A program made the position numbers and the translations under genes. Under the pieces are notes generated by a model. That model was not told the DNA's origin and did no database searches. It saw nothing but the letters and a program-made list of their open reading frames with translations. A stretch of DNA of 64,000 bases from Bog-473 sp963742035. Its GTDB lineage: Bacteria > Actinomycetota > Acidimicrobiia > Acidimicrobiales > RAAP-2. The stretch is taken from positions 496,001 through 560,000 of the forward strand of contig CAVUKH010000002.1 in assembly GCA_963742035.1 (NCBI GenBank), read 5' to 3'. This document shows positions 43,247-52,653 of this stretch, piece after piece (position 1 is the first letter of the stretch; each line of letters opens with the position of its first letter).

Positions 43247-44170
43247 GTGCGCGTTCTGATCACTGGGGCCAACGGGCAGCTCGGCCAGGACCTGATCGAC
43301 TGCCTGGCGGGGCGCGTGCCCGTCGGTGGACGCCGCTGCGCACTGCTCGGCCCAGAGGGTCCCCGGCACGGCCTCGACCACGAGGTGCTGGCCACCGACA
43401 TCGACACCATGCGGGTCGACGACCGTGACGCAGTCCTGGCGACCTTCAGCGCGTTCCGGCCCGAACTCGTCCTCCACGGCGGCGCGTTCACCGCGGTTGA
43501 ACGATGCGAGAGCGAGGTCGATGCCGCCTACGCCGTCAACGCCGCCGGCACCCGCCACATCAATGAGGCGGCCACGCTCGTGGGCGCGCACGTCGTCTAC
43601 GTGTCGACCGATTACGTGTTCGACGGCTCGGCCGTTCACCCCTACCGGGAGTGGGACGCCCCGTCCCCGGCTTCGGTCTACGGGGCCTCCAAGCTGGCCG
43701 GCGAACGTGAGTGCCCGCCCGGCTCCACCATTGTGCGGACCAGCTGGTTGTGCGGGGCTCACGGTGCCAACGTGGTGGTGACGGCCTTGCGACTGGCCGA
43801 CGGTGAGGGCCAGCTTCGCTTCGTCGACGACCAGTACGGGTCGCCGACCTTCACGGCCGACCTGGCGCCGGCAGTGGTGACCCTCGGCCTCGATCACCGA
43901 CCGGGGACCTTCCACGTGACCAACAGCGGCGCCACCACCTGGTGGGGTCTCGTGCGGGCCGTGCTGGCCGAGGCCGGCGCCGACCCCGATCGGGTCGTGG
44001 CGATCAGCACGGCCGAGCTCGATCCTCCGCAGGTGGCGCCCCGCCCGGCCTATTCCGTACTCGACAACATGGCGTTGCGGCTGAGCGGGCTGCCGGCGCT
44101 GCCCGCCTGGCAGGACGGGCTGGCTCGCCTGGTGCCCGTACTCAAAGCCCGTCAGGCGGAAGCAGCCTGA
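43247..44170 (+). CDS. rmlD: dTDP-4-dehydrorhamnose reductase
   Basis: A 307-residue SDR that performs the final reduction to dTDP-L-rhamnose. Motifs: VLITGANGQLGQDL, LHGGAFTAVERCE, VYVSTDYVFDG, the Tyr-Lys motif in VYGASKLAGERE, RTSWLCG and QYGSPTFTADLA. A short insertion after the first strand (PVGGRRCALLGPEGPRHG) is unusual. Starts 3 nt after rmlB; its TGA overlaps the next ATG. The epimerase rmlC and thymidylyltransferase rmlA must lie elsewhere. Confidence 0.93.
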   Translation: MRVLITGANGQLGQDLIDCLAGRVPVGGRRCALLGPEGPRHGLDHEVLATDIDTMRVDDRDAVLATFSAFRPELVLHGGAFTAVERCESEVDAAYAVNAAGTRHINEAATLVGAHVVYVSTDYVFDGSAVHPYREWDAPSPASVYGASKLAGERECPPGSTIVRTSWLCGAHGANVVVTALRLADGEGQLRFVDDQYGSPTFTADLAPAVVTLGLDHRPGTFHVTNSGATTWWGLVRAVLAEAGADPDRVVAISTAELDPPQVAPRPAYSVLDNMALRLSGLPALPAWQDGLARLVPVLKARQAEAA

Positions 44171-45486
44171 TGAGCCATTCGGCTACCGACCCCACGGATC
44201 GGCACTCGGTCGCCGTCATCGGCGCCGGGTACGTGGGGCTGCCAACTGCAGCCACGCTCGCGCATTTCGGCCATCGTGTCGTGTTGGCCGAGCGTGAGCC
44301 CTCCAGATTGTCGGCGCTGCACTCCGGCCGTATGCCGATTGTGGAGGCCGGGCTGGACGAACTGGTGGCGGAGGGCGTGGCGGCGGGCAACCTTTCGTTC
44401 ACCGAGTCAGCCGTCGAGGCGGTGGCCGGCGCGGCATTCGTGTTCTTGTGCGTGCCCACACCGCAGAGCGCCGACGGCTCGGCCGACCTGTCCTTCGTCG
44501 AGGCGGCGGCCAAGGAGATCGCGGCGTCGCTGGAGGCCGGGGCCATCGTCGTCAACAAATCGACCGTGCCCGTCGGCTCAGCCAACATGGTCGAAAGGGT
44601 GATCGGGCGTTCCGACATCAGCGTCGTCTCCAACCCCGAGTTCCTCCGTGAGGGCACGGCCGTGCTCGACAGCCTCAACCCGGACCGGATCGTGGTGGGT
44701 GCTGACGACGCCCCGTCGGCGGCCAAGGTCGGGGACCTGTTCTCGACGACCAGAGCGCCGTTGATCGTGACCGACGCCACGACGTCGGAGACGATCAAGT
44801 ACGCGTCGAACGCATTCCTGGCCACCAAGCTGAGTTTCGTGAACGCGCTTGCGGGCCTCTGCGAGGAGGTAGGGGCCGACGCCCGCGACGTCTTGCTCGG
44901 TCTGGGCTACGACAAGCGGATCGGGTTCGAGTTCCTCCGTCCCGGACCGGGTTGGGGTGGGTCGTGCCTGCCGAAGGACACGCGAGCGCTGCTCCACATC
45001 GCCGGCGAGGCGGGCTACGACTTCTCTCTCCTCGCCGGTGCCATCGCATCCAACGACGAGCAGTTGTCGCGGGTGGTGGGCAAGGTGGAGACGGCCTGCG
45101 GCGGCTCGGCGGACGGCGCCACCATCGCTGTGTGGGGCCTGACCTTCAAGGCGAATACCGACGACCGGCGCGATTCGCCGAGCCTGCAGATCGCCCACCG
45201 GCTGGCCGATCTGGGGGCCATCGTCCAGGCGTTCGATCCCACCGTCGACGCCGACACCGACGTCCCGGACCTCGAGGGCTTGCAGCTGCGGGCTGATCCT
45301 TACGAGGCGGCCGCGGGGGCCCAGGTCCTGGTCGTGCTCACCGAGTGGGACGAGTTCCGTTGGCTCGACTTCTCCCGCGTGTTGACCGCAATGGCCGAGC
45401 CCCACATCGTCGATGCCCGAAACCTGCTCGACCCGGCCGCCGTCCGCCGGATGGGCTTCCAGTACTCAGGGATCGGTCGCCAGTGA
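44170..45486 (+). CDS. UDP-glucose/GDP-mannose dehydrogenase family protein
   Basis: A 438-residue NAD-dependent sugar-nucleotide dehydrogenase that oxidises the C6 alcohol to a carboxylate. It contains VAVIGAGYVGLPTAATLA, the SNPEFLREGTAV segment, the substrate Lys region ETIKYASNAFLATKLSFVN and the catalytic Cys in GPGWGGSCLPKD, then WGLTFKANTDDRRDSPS. UDP-glucose is the likely substrate because a UDP-glucuronate decarboxylase follows directly. The ATG overlaps the rmlD stop and its TGA overlaps the next GTG. Confidence 0.93.
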   Translation: MSHSATDPTDRHSVAVIGAGYVGLPTAATLAHFGHRVVLAEREPSRLSALHSGRMPIVEAGLDELVAEGVAAGNLSFTESAVEAVAGAAFVFLCVPTPQSADGSADLSFVEAAAKEIAASLEAGAIVVNKSTVPVGSANMVERVIGRSDISVVSNPEFLREGTAVLDSLNPDRIVVGADDAPSAAKVGDLFSTTRAPLIVTDATTSETIKYASNAFLATKLSFVNALAGLCEEVGADARDVLLGLGYDKRIGFEFLRPGPGWGGSCLPKDTRALLHIAGEAGYDFSLLAGAIASNDEQLSRVVGKVETACGGSADGATIAVWGLTFKANTDDRRDSPSLQIAHRLADLGAIVQAFDPTVDADTDVPDLEGLQLRADPYEAAAGAQVLVVLTEWDEFRWLDFSRVLTAMAEPHIVDARNLLDPAAVRRMGFQYSGIGRQ

Positions 45487-46427
45487 GCCGGGTCGTGGTG
45501 GCCGGTGGCGCCGGGTTCTTGGGTTCGCACCTGTGTGATTCGTTGATCGAGAGGGGCGACTCCGTCATTTGCCTCGACGACCTGTCGACCGGATCGCGGG
45601 AGAATGTGGCCCACCTGTTGGGGCATGACCGCTTCAGTCTGGTTGTGACGAACGTCAGCGAGAAGGTGGAGCTGACGGACGCGTCCGCGATCGACGCTGT
45701 CTGCAACCTCGCGTCGCCGGCATCGCCGCCGGCATACCTCGCCCGGCCCTTCGACACCCTCGCGGTCGGGAGCGAGGGCACGCGCCGTCTCCTCGAGCTG
45801 GCCCGAGAGCACGGGGCGCGGTTCTTGATGGCGAGCACCAGCGAGATCTACGGCGATCCTGAGGTGCATCCCCAGGTGGAGACCTATCGGGGCAACGTCG
45901 ATCCCACGGGGCCCCGGAGCGTCTACGACGAGGCCAAGCGCTTTTCCGAGAGCCTGACAATGGCGATGCATCGGACGCACGGCGTGGACGTGGGCATCGT
46001 GCGCATCTTCAACACGTACGGTCCGCGGCTGGCCGCCGGCGACGGCCGTGTCGTCTCCAACTTCATCGTCCAGGCGCTGCGGGGCGAGCCGTTGACGGTG
46101 TACGGGGATGGGAGCCAGACCCGGAGCCTGTGCTTCGTGGAGGACGAGATCAGAGGTCTCGTCGCCCTGCTCGACTCCTCGCTGGTCGGACCGGTCAACA
46201 TCGGGAACCCTGACGAGCGAACCATGCTCGACCTGGCTCGGTTCGTGCTGGAGGTCACGGGCTCGTCGTCCGAGATCGTCTTCGAACCTCTTCCCGTCGA
46301 CGACCCGACCCGCCGCTGCCCCGATATCACCCTGGCCCGGCGCGAGCTCGGCTGGGAGCCCAGGATCGGCCTACGCGAGGGGATCGAGCGCACAATGCAG
46401 TACTTCGCGGACAGAATGCAAGACTGA
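45483..46427 (+). CDS. UDP-glucuronate decarboxylase-like SDR (UDP-xylose synthase)
   Basis: A 314-residue extended SDR. VAGGAGFLGSHLCDSL binds NAD. The segments NLASPASPPAYLARPFDT, STSEIYGDPEVHPQVE and GPRSVYDEAKRFSE are the hallmark of UXS enzymes, as are the Glu and Arg that drive decarboxylation in YRGNVDPTGPRS-type sequences. It should turn UDP-glucuronate to UDP-xylose using the neighbour's product. GTG 45483 overlaps the dehydrogenase stop, implying coupled synthesis. Confidence 0.92.
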   Translation: MSRVVVAGGAGFLGSHLCDSLIERGDSVICLDDLSTGSRENVAHLLGHDRFSLVVTNVSEKVELTDASAIDAVCNLASPASPPAYLARPFDTLAVGSEGTRRLLELAREHGARFLMASTSEIYGDPEVHPQVETYRGNVDPTGPRSVYDEAKRFSESLTMAMHRTHGVDVGIVRIFNTYGPRLAAGDGRVVSNFIVQALRGEPLTVYGDGSQTRSLCFVEDEIRGLVALLDSSLVGPVNIGNPDERTMLDLARFVLEVTGSSSEIVFEPLPVDDPTRRCPDITLARRELGWEPRIGLREGIERTMQYFADRMQD

Positions 46428-46434
46428 CGACCGC

Positions 46435-47193
46435 ATGACGGAGCCAGAAGTGACAGAGACTGACGTGTCCGCCGTGAGCGAGGTTCTCCCGCCTCGGACG
46501 TACAAGACCTTGACGGTCATCGTGCCGGTGTTCAACGAACGCACCACTGTGGCCGAGGTGATCCGGCGTATGCGCGCCGTCGAGCTTCCTGTGGTGCTCC
46601 AGATCCTCGTCGTCGACGATGGATCGAGCGACGGCTCCGACAAGGTGCTCGGCGCCATCGAAGACTCGACCGTGCGGGTCATGCGCCACAAGGAGAACCA
46701 GGGCAAGGGCGCCGCCATCCGCACCGGGCTGTCCGAGGCGCGGGGCGACCTCGTCCTCATTCAAGATGCCGATCTCGAGTACGACCCCGAAGACTGGCCG
46801 CGCTTGCTCGAGCCGATCCTACGGGGCAAGGCGTTCGTGGTCTACGGCAGTCGCTTCACTGGCGAGCGCAAGAACATGATGCCGCTGCACTGGATTGGCA
46901 ATCGGCTGCTGTCGCTCGTCACCAACGTGCTCTATCGGTCGACGCTCTCGGACATGGAGACCTGCTACAAGATGTTCGACGCACGCGTGTTGGAGGGCCT
47001 GACGGTCGTGTCGAATCGCTTTGACTTCGAGCCTGAAATCACTGCCAAGGTACTGCGTCGCGGCTACCGCATTTACGAGGTCCCGATCTCGTATGCCGGC
47101 CGCGAACCGGACGAGGGGAAGAAGATCACCTGGCGGGACGGCTTCAGCGCGCTGCGGGCGCTCGTGAAATTCCGCTTCACCCGGGAGTACTGA
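46435..47193 (+). CDS. GT2 glycosyltransferase, dolichol-phosphate-mannose-synthase-like
   Basis: A 252-residue GT-A enzyme. VIVPVFNERTTVAEVIRRM, ILVVDDGSSDGS, ENQGKGAAIRTGL and the metal-binding DADLEYDPEDWPRLL match the DPM1/polyprenyl-phosphate glycosyltransferase branch, with SDMETCYKMF and FDFEPEITAKVLRRGYRI after it. It lacks C-terminal membrane spans and would make polyprenyl-phosphate sugars, the donors used by GT-C proteins encoded further on. It starts 7 nt after the upstream stop. Confidence 0.9.
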   Translation: MTEPEVTETDVSAVSEVLPPRTYKTLTVIVPVFNERTTVAEVIRRMRAVELPVVLQILVVDDGSSDGSDKVLGAIEDSTVRVMRHKENQGKGAAIRTGLSEARGDLVLIQDADLEYDPEDWPRLLEPILRGKAFVVYGSRFTGERKNMMPLHWIGNRLLSLVTNVLYRSTLSDMETCYKMFDARVLEGLTVVSNRFDFEPEITAKVLRRGYRIYEVPISYAGREPDEGKKITWRDGFSALRALVKFRFTREY

Positions 47194-47200
47194 GCACCGG

Positions 47201-48079
47201 GTGTCCGGCACGATCGGCGCCGTCGTGGTCGACCACGACGCGGGACCATTGCTCGAAGGCTGTGTCCGCTCGCTCCTCGAGGATGGAGCGGCGCCAGTCG
47301 TTGTGGTCGAGAACGGCGCGGCCGGGAGCGCCGCGGCCGTCCTCGGGGACCTTCAGGTAAACGAGGGCGCGGGGCCGATTCGTCTGGTGCGGCCGGGCAG
47401 CAACGTCGGCTTCGGCGCCGGGGTCAACCGGGGTCTGGCTGCACTGGCGGGGGAGGTGGTCCCGCCCGAACTGATCCTTGTCTGCAATCCTGACCTGGTC
47501 GTGCATCCCGGTGCGCTGGCCGCACTGTGCCACGCGCTCGAGGCCGAGCCCGCGTGGGCATTGGTGGGGCCGCGAATCTTCTCTGAGGACGGTGAGGTCT
47601 ATCCGTCGGTGCGCACCTTCCCCTCCTTCACCGATGCCGCCGGGCACGCGCTGCTGGCGCTCTTCAATCCGGAGAATCCGTTCACGCTGCGTTATAACCC
47701 CGGCACCCCGGAGGGGGGCGTGGTCGCGGCGGCGGGCTGGGTGTCCGGCTCGTGCTTTCTGGCCCGGCGCAGTGCACTCGAGGAGCTGGGAGGCTTCGAC
47801 GAGGCCTACTTCATGTATTTGGAGGACACGGACCTGTGCTGGCGTGCCCATCATGCAGGTTGGGGCGTGGGTTTCGCTGGAACGGCGGAGGTGACCCACC
47901 TGCAGGGCATCAGCACGGCGCGCCATCCCTACCGCATGTTGGCGGCCCACCACCGCTCGGCGCTCCGCTTCACCGTCCGGACGACGAAGGGTTGGCGCCG
48001 TGCGGCGCTGCCACTGGCGGCGCTGGTGCTCGGTGCGCGCATGGCCATCGCCACTGTCCGCCTCGCTGTCAGTCGATAG
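47201..48079 (+). CDS. GT2 glycosyltransferase, rhamnosyltransferase-like
   Basis: A 292-residue GT-A enzyme of the WbbL/rhamnosyltransferase type. GAVVVDHDAGPLLEGCVRSLL opens it, GSNVGFGAGVNRGL and LVCNPDLVVHPGALA form the nucleotide and metal site, and WVSGSCFLARRSALEELGGFDEAYFMYLEDTDLCWRAHHAGW is the usual acceptor/metal region. A basic, hydrophobic tail may touch the membrane. dTDP-rhamnose from the same operon is a likely donor (inference). Starts 7 nt after the previous gene. Confidence 0.9.
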   Translation: MSGTIGAVVVDHDAGPLLEGCVRSLLEDGAAPVVVVENGAAGSAAAVLGDLQVNEGAGPIRLVRPGSNVGFGAGVNRGLAALAGEVVPPELILVCNPDLVVHPGALAALCHALEAEPAWALVGPRIFSEDGEVYPSVRTFPSFTDAAGHALLALFNPENPFTLRYNPGTPEGGVVAAAGWVSGSCFLARRSALEELGGFDEAYFMYLEDTDLCWRAHHAGWGVGFAGTAEVTHLQGISTARHPYRMLAAHHRSALRFTVRTTKGWRRAALPLAALVLGARMAIATVRLAVSR

Positions 48080-48083
48080 GCCC

Positions 48084-49145
48084 TTGCGCGGGGGCCGGGG
48101 TTTCTTCGTCGTCGCCTTGGTGGCCATCGGGATCACCGTGCTCGTGCTCGCGGTGGCGGCGGCCGTCAACGGGCCGAAGTCGCCCCGTGCGATCGTCCAC
48201 GTTGAGCCACAGGTCACCTTCGCACTTCCCCGGGCGAGCAGTGGCTGCGCCGGTGTGACCGCGCAACCCGGCGGCGGCGAGAAGGTGCCGATGACGGTGA
48301 GCGTGGTGGCCGGGCAGGTGGCCGAGTCGGTCGACGTGTGCATCGGTGACCAGGGGCCGTACCCCTTCATCCTCGACACGGGGGCGGGGCAGTCGACCAT
48401 CGACGCCGGGTTGGCCCATCGTCTCCACCTGGCCAGCGCCGGTGCCGCCGGTGAGTTCGCCGGCGTGGGCTGCACGGGTACCGCTCAGCCGGTCTCGGTC
48501 AACACCTGGTCACTCGACGGGATCGACCTGGCGGCTCAGCCGCTCACCGCGGCCACGCTGCCTCAGATGGGCGGAAAGGGTGAGCCCGACGGACTGCTCG
48601 GTTCGGACGTCCTGTCTCGCTTCGGTGCGGTGCGCATCGACTTCGACGGCGGCGCGCTGATTTTGCCCGGCCCCGAGGGTGCGCCGCTCGCCCAGTCCTC
48701 GCCCTTCACCGGGCCAGACGGTCCGCCACCGGCCGCGTTGACGCGAGGGGAGAGCGGGACGTCGGTGCCTCTCACCGTGACCCCCACAATGGGCGATGTG
48801 TCACTTGGCGTCACGGTCCGCTTCGCCGATGGACCCCGGCGGCCCTTCGTCGTGGACACCGGTTCGTCGCAGAGCGTCGTGTCGTCCGCCGCCGCCCGCA
48901 GTCAAGGGCTCAGCGACACCGACCTGGCCCAACGCCAGTCCACCGTCTGCTCGGTTATCACCGTCCCCCTTGTCCGTTCTGGGATCTGGTCGGTGCCGGG
49001 CGTGACGCTGCACTCCCAACTCATCGGTTCCACTGACTTCGGCGTCGGGTTGTCGGGTACGCAGGGTCTCCTGGGTTCAGACCAACTCCGTCGCTACGGC
49101 TGGGTCATACTCGACTACACCGGTGGATACCTCGTCCTGGGCTGA
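48084..49145 (+). CDS. membrane-anchored protein with two retropepsin-like lobes
   Basis: A 353-residue protein. TTG 48084 gives an ideal anchor: RGGRGFF then VVALVAIGITVLVLAVAAAV. The extracytoplasmic part holds two aspartic-protease half-sites: FILDTGAGQS (Asp about 97) with later GLLGSDVLSRFG, and FVVDTGSSQS (Asp about 258) with GLLGSDQLRRYG. Each lobe has the DTG loop and the hydrophobic-Gly pair expected of a retropepsin monomer, so the chain can form both halves of one active site, as in pepsin. The first lobe has three or more Cys. It follows the GT2 gene by 4 nt. Confidence 0.85.
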   Translation: MRGGRGFFVVALVAIGITVLVLAVAAAVNGPKSPRAIVHVEPQVTFALPRASSGCAGVTAQPGGGEKVPMTVSVVAGQVAESVDVCIGDQGPYPFILDTGAGQSTIDAGLAHRLHLASAGAAGEFAGVGCTGTAQPVSVNTWSLDGIDLAAQPLTAATLPQMGGKGEPDGLLGSDVLSRFGAVRIDFDGGALILPGPEGAPLAQSSPFTGPDGPPPAALTRGESGTSVPLTVTPTMGDVSLGVTVRFADGPRRPFVVDTGSSQSVVSSAAARSQGLSDTDLAQRQSTVCSVITVPLVRSGIWSVPGVTLHSQLIGSTDFGVGLSGTQGLLGSDQLRRYGWVILDYTGGYLVLG

Positions 49146-49311
49146 ACATTTTCTCCAAAATATTCTCCCTCCACTGATGCCTCGTGCGCGTACGGAGGGA
49201 CCTCCGGTGATGTGCCAGGACGGGCGTACGGCGCTCTCCATGCCCGTGAAAAGGGACGGGAGCGTCCCCCTCTGTCGTGTGCCGTCAGGACGGGATGGTA
49301 CGGGCGGTCGC
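49146..49311. other. convergent intergenic region
   Basis: Between the aspartic-protease gene and the end of the triple-GT gene. It starts with an A/T-rich stretch (ACATTTTCTCCAAAATATTC) and becomes GC-rich. No gene or clear terminator hairpin is seen. It marks the left boundary of the lower-GC segment. Confidence 0.4.
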
Positions 49312-52300
49312 CTAGGCCTCTCGCACCTCTGCCACTCGCAATGGGCTGTGGTCCCCCCGGCGCTGACGGCCGGATCGACGAGCGCTGACATAGATTTCCC
49401 GGTGGTCAGCGACGACGCGCGACCAGCGGAACCGGCGCGCACCGTCGCCGGCTCGAGCAGCCAGAGCATCGCGCAATCCAGGATCGACCAGAACGCGACG
49501 GACCGCATCCTCAATTCCCTGCGGGTCGTCCGGGTCAACCGCAAGAGTCCATTCCCGGCAGTCGGCGAACACGGGGCGGTCAGTGATGATGAGGGGGCGC
49601 TCGAGTGGGAGCAGGAACCGCAGGGCGGCGCTCGAAGATTCCTCAGTGTCTCCATATGGAAGGGCGATCACGTCTGCCGTCCGCAAAAGAATGCGTGCGG
49701 TCTCGTCGGGCAGGTACTCGCTCATCAGAACGACGTTTCGCCCCAAATCCTGTCGATCGATTTCGGCCCGAACTTCCGCCTCGTACTCGTCGGACCTGAC
49801 GTCGGGATACTTGGCACAAAGAGCCAGCAGACAAATGTCCGGGAACTCGTCTCGTAGACGGCCCACGGCCTGAACGAGTTCAAGTGTTCCCTTGTGAGGG
49901 AGGAGGAACCCGAATGTCCCAACGACTGGTCGAGCTCCGAGGCCCAGTGTGGCACGCGCCTCGGCGGATGAGATGACAGGCGGCGCGGAGGCACCGAGCG
50001 GTACAACGGAGACATTCTCCGAGAGCCCCATGTCCTCGAGGACGGCCAAGTCCGCGACCTGGTGAACGATGAGCCGATCGACTCGCTCGAGAGTGGTTTT
50101 GATCGATGAGAGACTCACCACCTCACCGTTGATTGTGGCGTCCTTGGTCCGGTGGAGGGTGACAACAACCCCGCGGGACTCGAGTTCTCGCTCTATCAGC
50201 TGCGCCAGCCTGTTGAGTTCGAAGAAACCGAAGTTGAATTGGAAATGAACGACGTCGACGTCGGACAGACGAAGTGTCTCCCCGAGCTGGCCCAGGTCGG
50301 GATGCCAACGATCGACCCAATTTCTGTGGACTCCGAGCTCTCGACTCGGGTCGATGATCTCCGGATCGACGTTCGCATAGACATCTACCGCCACCTGCGC
50401 CCCTGCTCGATCGACGATGTTGCGAGTATTCTCTGCAACGCCGCAACGAGTATTCCATGTGCTGACCATCGCCACGCGTGGTGTTTCGGCGGCGTCTTCT
50501 ATGTGGCTCAAGAAGTCATTCCACCGTCGTGCCGCAGCGTCCCAGGTGAACTTGGAGGTGATCAGTTCTCGGGCGCGTTCGACCCGCTCGGAGATAGCCT
50601 CTCGGTTGACGCCCTCCACGTGATCCCGCATATGTCGTGCGAGTGCAGCTCGATCCGGCTCGGCCCAGACGGAATAGGGGATCTCAAAGTGAGTTTCGGC
50701 ATCTTCCAACTGGAAGGGGATGGTGCTCGCTGTCTCGTCAGAGACGAAATCGGCGAGACCTGAATACGCGACGCTGATGACGGGAACCCCGGCCGCCATC
50801 GCCTCGGCTACCGGCAGTCCGAAACCTTCCCCCCTGGCAGGGTGGACATAACAGTGGGCAAGGTTGTAGAGCCCCTGGATCGCGGGGGCATCCATGTCGC
50901 GATCGATCCACCGGACATCGGGCGGATTCGGGTGGCGAGCACGAGCCGAGGCCAGCAGATCGGCCACTGTGTTGTGGGGATTGGGAAACGTCTTCAGGAT
51001 GAGGGAAACATCATCGGACCCGTCGAAGGCGGAGAAGTAGGCGTCGAGCAGCACGTCGACGCCCTTGCGTGGGAAGGCCGAGCTGATGTGGAGAAATCGA
51101 TAGGACCTGAGTTCTTCGAGCTCGGATGCTTCAACCATTGCAGCAGGATCGTGTTCGTCCACGCCGTTCCAGACGACCTCGATCGGCACGTCGACTCCCG
51201 AGTCCCTCAGGACCTCTTTGACGAAGTGCGACATGACACCGATTCCTTCGAGGTAATTGTTGAAGTCTTCGACCATCGGCTGCGGTATTCGGCTTTCTTC
51301 CCATCCGAAGTACTCGCAGGTGAGACCACCCGGCGTGTCAATCAAGCGCGGCGGCCACATCTGCCGGATCACGACGTGGGGGTAAGGCACGTCGCGCGAA
51401 CGCCGGAAGAGCGCCGTGGCTTGCGGATGCTGTACGAGATCCCGCTCCTTGGGCTGATAGTCCCCGGGGCCTTCGGTGGCATAGATGGAGATGGCGCGAT
51501 CAGGAGTGCCGTCCAAGGCGTCCGCCAGGCGGCGGTTCATCATGGCGAGGCTGTAGCTGGTCTCGAATGGACCTTGGACCTGGACCTCGAGTGGCTGGAC
51601 GACACCCGAAGCTCTACCGATGACTCCGGCGAGAAGACCCTCAACGTTGAACGATTGGACGTCGAGGACCCGCACGTCTTGACGCGCAATCAACTTGTCT
51701 CTCAGACCGGGATCCGTTCTCAGCGCTTGAACGGTGGCTGCCACGACCTCGGGATTCTTCGTGCGCAAGAGAATGCCCGCACCACCCATGGTCTCGGGAA
51801 CGGCCGCCGCGCCGTAGCCGACGACCGGAACCCGGGCCGCCATAGCCTCGAGAATGGGGACGCCAAAGCCCTCGTGCTCGCTCAGCGACACGAAGACACC
51901 GGCGCCGAGGAAGGCCGAGCGCAGTTGTTGATCCGACACTTTGCCCAACAGGACGACCCGATCGCTGACGCCCAGCCGTCGTGCTTCCTCTCTCACCACT
52001 GCCACGTAATCGGCGCGGGCCGTGTCGCCGATCAGTATCAACCGAGCATCGCTGTCGTTGAAATTCCTCACGTAGACGGCAAACGCTCGCACCAACTCGT
52101 GCTGACACTTGTTGGCCACAATTCGCCCGACATAGAGCCAATCCGTTGACCGATGTCCCGACTCCCTGGAGGTTGGCAAAAACTCTGAGTAGTTGGTTCG
52201 GACCGGCAGGACCTCAACCCGCCGAAATCCCACCGCCAGCATTTCCTGCCGGTTGAAGTTGGAGTCAGCAATTCCAACTGTGGCGCGCAACGCGAGAAGT

Positions 52301-52653
52301 GAGAGCTGTTGACGACCCAGCCGAATGGCCTCTTGAAAGGCGGGCTCTGAGAAATACTTCTCCGGCGTCACATTGTGATAAATGGCGACGACATCATCAG
52401 GGCGACTGATCACCTCATCGAAGATCGAATAGCCGAGCGAATGATGGATCAGGAGAAGGTTGGCGCTCGAGCCGTCGTAGCCTCCAATCGAGTGGATCCG
52501 ATCCCGGAGACTATCGGTGACGTGTTCGGCAAAAATCTCCGAGGTGTAACCCATGCGCCGCAGGTACTCCTGCAGTTCGAACATCTGCTGCGTGATCGCA
52601 TCACCCTGTGCCGTACCCGAATGGAACTGGTGGATCGTCGCGTATTCCTTCAT
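49312..52653 (-). CDS. three-domain GT4 glycosyltransferase
   Basis: A 1113-residue protein with three GT-B/GT4 modules in series. Module 1 (about 1-360) has SEHEGFGVPILEAMA near 260. Module 2 (about 365-740) has HPARGEGFGLPVAEAMAAG near 609. Module 3 (about 745-1090) starts VAMVSTWNTRCGVAENTRN and has PYGDTEESSSAALRF near 1005, where the Glu-rich loop is altered. Each should add one sugar to a growing chain, so three linkages could be made in order by one polypeptide. ATG 52653 overlaps the methyltransferase stop (ATGA). GC is lower than in the operon to the left. Confidence 0.9.
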   Translation of the reverse strand: MKEYATIHQFHSGTAQGDAITQQMFELQEYLRRMGYTSEIFAEHVTDSLRDRIHSIGGYDGSSANLLLIHHSLGYSIFDEVISRPDDVVAIYHNVTPEKYFSEPAFQEAIRLGRQQLSLLALRATVGIADSNFNRQEMLAVGFRRVEVLPVRTNYSEFLPTSRESGHRSTDWLYVGRIVANKCQHELVRAFAVYVRNFNDSDARLILIGDTARADYVAVVREEARRLGVSDRVVLLGKVSDQQLRSAFLGAGVFVSLSEHEGFGVPILEAMAARVPVVGYGAAAVPETMGGAGILLRTKNPEVVAATVQALRTDPGLRDKLIARQDVRVLDVQSFNVEGLLAGVIGRASGVVQPLEVQVQGPFETSYSLAMMNRRLADALDGTPDRAISIYATEGPGDYQPKERDLVQHPQATALFRRSRDVPYPHVVIRQMWPPRLIDTPGGLTCEYFGWEESRIPQPMVEDFNNYLEGIGVMSHFVKEVLRDSGVDVPIEVVWNGVDEHDPAAMVEASELEELRSYRFLHISSAFPRKGVDVLLDAYFSAFDGSDDVSLILKTFPNPHNTVADLLASARARHPNPPDVRWIDRDMDAPAIQGLYNLAHCYVHPARGEGFGLPVAEAMAAGVPVISVAYSGLADFVSDETASTIPFQLEDAETHFEIPYSVWAEPDRAALARHMRDHVEGVNREAISERVERARELITSKFTWDAAARRWNDFLSHIEDAAETPRVAMVSTWNTRCGVAENTRNIVDRAGAQVAVDVYANVDPEIIDPSRELGVHRNWVDRWHPDLGQLGETLRLSDVDVVHFQFNFGFFELNRLAQLIERELESRGVVVTLHRTKDATINGEVVSLSSIKTTLERVDRLIVHQVADLAVLEDMGLSENVSVVPLGASAPPVISSAEARATLGLGARPVVGTFGFLLPHKGTLELVQAVGRLRDEFPDICLLALCAKYPDVRSDEYEAEVRAEIDRQDLGRNVVLMSEYLPDETARILLRTADVIALPYGDTEESSSAALRFLLPLERPLIITDRPVFADCREWTLAVDPDDPQGIEDAVRRVLVDPGLRDALAARAGDGARRFRWSRVVADHREIYVSARRSGRQRRGDHSPLRVAEVREA

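Noticed and set aside
2590..48665. Recurrent ATT-TTG (Ile-Leu) codon pairs in otherwise GC3-rich genes as a hidden signal
   Set aside because: I saw about half a dozen in frame, but ATC-TTG and ATC-CTG also occur. Without counts it is only a codon-pair quirk.
49146..49180. Terminator or AT-rich origin-like element after the protease gene
   Set aside because: The A/T stretch is short and forms no clear GC stem with a T-run; no DnaA-box cluster is seen.
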